From positions 186,001-250,000 of the forward strand of contig JACBOA010000007.1 in assembly GCA_013403005.1 (NCBI GenBank): 64,000 nucleotides of DNA. The letters are read 5' to 3'. Positions 59,808-64,000 of this stretch are shown here, piece after piece. This DNA comes from Methanobacteriaceae archaeon (GTDB lineage: Archaea; Methanobacteriota; Methanobacteria; Methanobacteriales; Methanobacteriaceae). The notes under the pieces are model-generated. The model was not told where the DNA came from and searched no databases. It worked only from the letters and a program-made list of their open reading frames with translations. The position numbers and the translations under genes were made by a program. Numbering within the stretch: the stretch's first letter is position 1; each line of letters begins with the position of its first letter.

Positions 59808-60219
59808 ATTATCACCAAATGGGTTTACGATTAATGGTTATAATTTATAAATAATCACTCTCATTTTACATTTTTTTTAATATTGAAGGCTGTGCATTTA
59901 TTTTAAAGTCTGAAATATTTGTTTTTTAGAATTTAATACCTACATCTACTTATTCAAGTTCCTATAATAAATTATTATGGGCATGCCTACTTATAATTTG
60001 ATTGAATTTGATTCAATACCTAATATTATCCAAAAATAGATTTAAAAGTGACTAAACCATTAAGTTTCATTCTCCATTAACCTTGATAAATAATCCAATA
60101 TTTCTGGCAACACTTTAACTTATGAACATTTAACTTAGACGGCACCCAGAATCCAATAGGTTACTCTATACTAGAATATTAATAAAATGTCCAACATATA
60201 TTATATCTAGGGTATTTGA
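59808..60219. other. AT-rich divergent intergenic region
   Basis: These 412 bases separate hemB from the sensor kinase gene. No gene is present. A TATA-like stretch (catatattatat, about 60194-60205) lies close to the kinase start at 60220, and another AT-rich block lies before hemB. No repeat or hairpin of note was found. Confidence 0.4.
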
Positions 60220-63200
60220 ATGGGTGAGATTAGAATCCTTCTGGTTGAAGATGATTCAATAGAGGCCCTGGATATTAAAAGGACCCTGGAATCTCATGGA
60301 TTTACGGTTCCTTATGTGGCCAGCAGTGGTGAAGATGCTGTTAGCAAAGCTCATGAATTACTGCCTGATCTGATTTTGATGGACATCCTTTTAAAGGGTG
60401 AAATTAATGGTATTGAAGCTGCAAAGGAAATAAAAGAACTGAACATACCCATTATTTATTTAACTGCTCATTCTGAAGAATCCACAGTAGAAAAGGCTAT
60501 GTTAACAGAACCTTACGGATACCTAATAAAACCTTATGTTGCTACTGAACTAAAATATGCCATAGAACTGGCCGTATATAAAAATAAAATGGAAAAGGAA
60601 CTTAAAGCCAGTGAATCCAGATACAACTCTCTTTTTGAAAAAATGCTCAATGGTTTTGCTTACCACCAGATAGTTGTGGATGATAAAGGAGAACCCGTAG
60701 ATTACATTTTCCTGAAAGTTAATGAGGCATTTGAAAAATTCACAGGTCTTAAACGAGACGACATTATTGGAAGATCAGTCACTGAGGTTATACCCGATAT
60801 TAAGACCACTAATCCTCAATTAATTATGGATTATGGTTATGTGGCTCTAAGCGGGGAAAGTAAAGTCTTTGAAATTTACTTTGCACCTTTTGATAAATAT
60901 TTCTCCATAACTGCTTACAGTGACCAGAAGGGTTATTTTGCTACCATTTTTGAGGACATAACCCTGAAAAGGCAGTCAGAGAAAGCCTTAGAAGAAAGTG
61001 AGAAAAGATACAGGGGTATAATCGAGAACATGTTGGATGCCTACATCCGGGCTGATAAAGAGGGGAAAATAACCATGGCCAGCCCTTCAGCAGCGCGTAT
61101 GTACCGTTATGACTCTCCTCAGCAGATGATGGGAATTTCAGCTATTTCACTCTATAAATCCCAGAAGGATCGGGAAACTCTTCTTGAAGAGTTAGGTAAG
61201 CATGGTATTGTTCAGAACATGGAAGGTGAAGCCTTGAGAAATGATGGCACATCTTTCTGGGTTTCAATGAATGCCCAGTATAATTACGATGAAAACGGTG
61301 AAATACTGGGCACAGAGGCTTTCGTACGTGATATATCCAGGACTAAAAAAGCAGAAGAAGCTTTAAAAAAGTCAGAATCTTATTACAGAGCTATATTTGA
61401 GCACACGGGCACTGCTACGGTAATAATTGAAGATGATACCATCATCTCCTTGGCTAATAAAGAATTTGAAAAATTGAGTGGTTATACTCGTGGGGAAATT
61501 GAGGGGAAAAAATGCTGGACTGAATTTGTCCATGAAGATGATCTGGAAAGGATGAAGGAGTATCATCGCCTACGAAGAATAGATCCCAAGGCAGCTCCTG
61601 AGATATATGATTTCAGATTCATCAACAGGGAAGGCAAGACAAGATATGTTCACCTAGAAGTGGATATTATTCCCGGAACCAAAAAAAGCGTAGCATCACT
61701 ACTGGATATCACCGCCAGGAAAAATGCAGAGGAGAGAATAGACAGGCTTTACAGGTTATATGCAACTTTAAGTCAGGTAAATCAGGCAGTGGTGAGGGTT
61801 AAAGACACACAAGAATTGTTCAATAAAATATGTGAGGTATGTGTGAAGTATGGTAAATTTAAGATGGCGTGGATCGGTCTAATTGACCTAGAAACTGGAA
61901 ATATAAATCCCGTGGCGCATTCAGGTGATGAAAAGGGATATTTGGACAATACTATAATTAATCTTCATGAAAAACCACCTGTAGATTGGCCAACAGTCCA
62001 AGCCATAAATACTGGTGAGCTGGTCATAATTAATGATATAAAAAAAGCGCCCAACCAGAAATGGCGAGATAATGCTTTGAAAAGAGGTTATAATTCCTTA
62101 GCATCCCTTCCAATCAAGTTAAGGGGAGAAGTGATGGGAATTTTAAACATCTACTCAGAAAGGATGAATTTCTTCCATGATGAAGAAATAACATTGGTGG
62201 AAGAGATGGGGCTGGACATATCCATGGCCGTGGATTCCATCAAAACAGAAAAAGAACGCAGGGAGATGGAAAAAGCTCTCAGATTAAGGGAAGAAGAACT
62301 TAAATTTACCAATGAATGGCTGTCATTTGCTCAAAAGGCTGCTAAAAGTGGATTCTGGGATTGGGATATGTCCACGGGTAAACTCACCTGGTCAAGAGAG
62401 TTCTATGAATTATTTGGACTACCATCAACCGCTGAACCATCATTTGACACATGGCTGGAATCACTTCATCCTGATGACCGTGAAGAGGCTATGGATAACA
62501 TTAACCATGCCATTGAAGATCACCAGTTCCTGGAAAATGAGTATCGGGTTATCCTTCCTGATGGTAATGTGATCTGGATAAGAGCACTGGGTAGCACCTA
62601 TTATGATGCAGAAGATAAGCCTGTGCGAATGAGTGGAATCTGTCTAGATGTAACCCAACAGAAAAAAACAGAAAATGAAATCTTAAGCCAATTTTACATT
62701 CTCAGGGGGATAATTGAAAGCAGTGGAAATCCCATATTATCTGTAGATACTAACTATTGTTATACCAGCTTCAACCGAAGCCATCAGGCAGTTATGAAAG
62801 CCCTATATGGTGCTGATATTGAGCTGGGAAAAAACCTGCTTGAGTATCAGACTGTGGAAGAAGATCGAAATAAGGCCCAGAGAAATTTTGACCGGGCCTT
62901 GAATGGTGAAAGTTTCATTGATGAATATTACTTGGGTGAAGAAGAGCTGTCAAGGTTATACTTTGAAATTTCATATAATCCCATAAAAGATAAAGAAGGT
63001 AAAGTTATAGGGGTGGCATTGTATGCTCAGGATGTCACATTGCGCAAGAAAGCAGAAGAAGAACTTAGAAGATCCCTTAAGGAAAAGGAAAACCTTTTGA
63101 GGGAAGTTCACCACCGGGTGAAAAATAACCTGCAGATAGTATCCAGCCTATTAAACCTTCAATCCCAACAGGTTAAAGATGAGAAGGACAGGGAACTTTT

Positions 63201-63708
63201 CCGTGTAAGCCAGGATCGCTTGAAATCCATGGCCCATGTTCACGGGAAACTATATGAGTCACGGGATCTCTCCAGTATTAACTTCAGGGAATACGTAGCT
63301 CACTTAACCAGGGAATTAATGAAATCTTACCCTGCAACCAATGCCGAATTAGATGTGGAAGTGGAAGAGGTTACCTTAAATATTGAAACTTCCGTTCCTT
63401 GTGGCCTTATTATCAACGAACTGGTATCCAACAGTTTAAGATATGCCTTCCCCCAAGGTAGAACTGGTAAGATTAAGGTATCACTTAAAAAAATAGAAGA
63501 AACTAATGGTGCAGAATATGAGTTAATAATCAGTGACAATGGAGTGGGCCTACCTGAAGAAATGGACTTTAAACACTCAGAATCACTGGGCATGCAACTG
63601 GTAATAAATTTAGTGAATCAACTGGAAGGTGAAATTGATTTAGACCGCAGTAAAGGAACTAAATTTAAAATTGTTTTCAAGGAATTAGAATATGATAAAA
63701 GAATTTAA
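60220..63708 (+). CDS. receiver-PAS-GAF sensor histidine kinase
   Basis: The product has 1162 residues and no membrane segment. The domains in order are: REC (1 to about 122; EDD acid pocket, ILMDILL phospho-Asp at about 55, T81 in YLTAHS, LIKPY), PAS (about 133-250), PAS (about 260-375), PAS (about 385-495), GAF (about 510-665; FKMAWIGLIDLETGNI, SLASLPIKLRGEVMGILNIY), PAS (about 690-800) and PAS (about 805-925). The HisKA_2-type phospho-acceptor is in LREVHHRVKNNLQIVSSLLN and the HATPase is in IINELVSNSLRYAFP and DNGVGLPEE. It is cytosolic. No response regulator or output gene is adjacent. Its receiver resembles those of the glycosyltransferase fusion at 11594. Confidence 0.95.
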   Translation: MGEIRILLVEDDSIEALDIKRTLESHGFTVPYVASSGEDAVSKAHELLPDLILMDILLKGEINGIEAAKEIKELNIPIIYLTAHSEESTVEKAMLTEPYGYLIKPYVATELKYAIELAVYKNKMEKELKASESRYNSLFEKMLNGFAYHQIVVDDKGEPVDYIFLKVNEAFEKFTGLKRDDIIGRSVTEVIPDIKTTNPQLIMDYGYVALSGESKVFEIYFAPFDKYFSITAYSDQKGYFATIFEDITLKRQSEKALEESEKRYRGIIENMLDAYIRADKEGKITMASPSAARMYRYDSPQQMMGISAISLYKSQKDRETLLEELGKHGIVQNMEGEALRNDGTSFWVSMNAQYNYDENGEILGTEAFVRDISRTKKAEEALKKSESYYRAIFEHTGTATVIIEDDTIISLANKEFEKLSGYTRGEIEGKKCWTEFVHEDDLERMKEYHRLRRIDPKAAPEIYDFRFINREGKTRYVHLEVDIIPGTKKSVASLLDITARKNAEERIDRLYRLYATLSQVNQAVVRVKDTQELFNKICEVCVKYGKFKMAWIGLIDLETGNINPVAHSGDEKGYLDNTIINLHEKPPVDWPTVQAINTGELVIINDIKKAPNQKWRDNALKRGYNSLASLPIKLRGEVMGILNIYSERMNFFHDEEITLVEEMGLDISMAVDSIKTEKERREMEKALRLREEELKFTNEWLSFAQKAAKSGFWDWDMSTGKLTWSREFYELFGLPSTAEPSFDTWLESLHPDDREEAMDNINHAIEDHQFLENEYRVILPDGNVIWIRALGSTYYDAEDKPVRMSGICLDVTQQKKTENEILSQFYILRGIIESSGNPILSVDTNYCYTSFNRSHQAVMKALYGADIELGKNLLEYQTVEEDRNKAQRNFDRALNGESFIDEYYLGEEELSRLYFEISYNPIKDKEGKVIGVALYAQDVTLRKKAEEELRRSLKEKENLLREVHHRVKNNLQIVSSLLNLQSQQVKDEKDRELFRVSQDRLKSMAHVHGKLYESRDLSSINFREYVAHLTRELMKSYPATNAELDVEVEEVTLNIETSVPCGLIINELVSNSLRYAFPQGRTGKIKVSLKKIEETNGAEYELIISDNGVGLPEEMDFKHSESLGMQLVINLVNQLEGEIDLDRSKGTKFKIVFKELEYDKRI

Positions 63709-63935
63709 CCCTGCTTTACAATTCTTTGATTTTAATATTTTACAGATATTCCTATGCTAAATTTTCATAAACATTTTATCTCACCAAAATATCCCTAAAA
63801 AGATTCTTTAAATCTTTCACTGCATTTGCTATTAGAGTGTGAAGAAAGTCACAAATTCATTTTTCCATGTTTATTACCTTGTGAAGGAAGAAAATTATCT
63901 AGTTGTGTACTCTAGAATCAGAGGGGAGGATAAAA

Positions 63936-64000
63936 ATGAGTGAGTTTGAAGAGGAATCTGGACCACTGGCAGACCTGGCCAAAATGTACTTGGATGCTTT
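63936..64000 (+). CDS. unidentified gene, N-terminal part only
   Basis: An ATG at 63936 follows a strong ribosome site (gaggggagga). It opens 21 acidic residues, MSEFEEESGPLADLAKMYLD, before the window ends. The family cannot be named from this. It lies about 230 bases after the sensor kinase and on the same strand, and could be its partner. Confidence 0.55.
   Translation, partial: MSEFEEESGPLADLAKMYLDA

Overview
The window looks like a chromosomal segment of a methanogenic archaeon of the order Methanobacteriales, most likely Methanobacterium or a close relative. The grounds are: archaeal information genes (thermosome, Hel308, Lhr-type helicase, archaeal PheS, ribosomal protein S17e, Elp3), archaeal pathway enzymes (GHMP-type shikimate kinase, thiolase plus HMG-CoA synthase of the mevalonate route), methanogen-associated families (DUF2115/UPF0305, DUF2098), AT-rich intergenic DNA, TATA-box promoters and Shine-Dalgarno sequences of the GGAGGTGAT type. 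No rRNA, tRNA, CRISPR array, integrase or insertion sequence was seen.

Layout. 1-7000: start of a SemiSWEET-like gene cut by the window edge, a cyclophilin-like protein with deoC, elp3 with an unusual repeat insertion, a PRC-barrel and a DUF2098 protein, a membrane protein, and a B12-binding radical SAM enzyme. 7000-11600: an accessory stretch with a TetR regulator and its probable operator, a small membrane protein, a flavodoxin/ferredoxin (EFR1-type) protein, two genes broken at poly-A runs, a DUF488-like remnant and a Cys-rich iron-sulfur protein. 11600-19900, all minus strand: a double-receiver/glycosyltransferase fusion, tandem DUF2115 paralogues, hel308, moaC, cbiD and a small thioredoxin-like protein. 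20300-26200, all plus strand: shikimate kinase, chorismate mutase, S17e, lysC, dapA, dapB, asd, i.e. aromatic and aspartate-family amino acid synthesis, closed by a hairpin/T-run terminator. 27900-35100: thermosome, rhodanese, thiolase/HMG-CoA synthase, a 5-formyl-THF cyclo-ligase relative, a ferritin-like protein and a thioesterase. 35400-39100: a 1231-residue surface protein (VWA plus DUF11 repeats). 39400-46960: Nmad3 protein, msrA, MFS exporter, PolX facing an HhH/RNase H-fold nuclease, a lipoprotein and a flavodoxin/split-barrel fusion. 47400-49100: a decayed M14-like peptidase gene and a zinc-ribbon membrane protein. 49300-60000: a HisG-family protein with a conserved unknown gene, lhr next to a metallophosphoesterase, a sulfite-oxidase-fold molybdoprotein with a small membrane partner, pheS, a CitG-like protein and hemB. 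60200-63700: a multi-PAS histidine kinase with an N-terminal receiver.

Most distinctive content. The REC-REC-GT2 fusion couples two phosphorylation receivers directly to a processive polysaccharide synthase; the kinase at 60220 carries a closely similar receiver. The Elp3 gene has a 39-bp in-frame tandem repeat. At least eight intergenic sites carry an exact or nearly exact two-copy tandem duplication of 10-16 bp, and three or four genes are broken. This suggests replication slippage and ongoing gene decay rather than mobile elements. All domain names come from reading the sequence; no database search was run.
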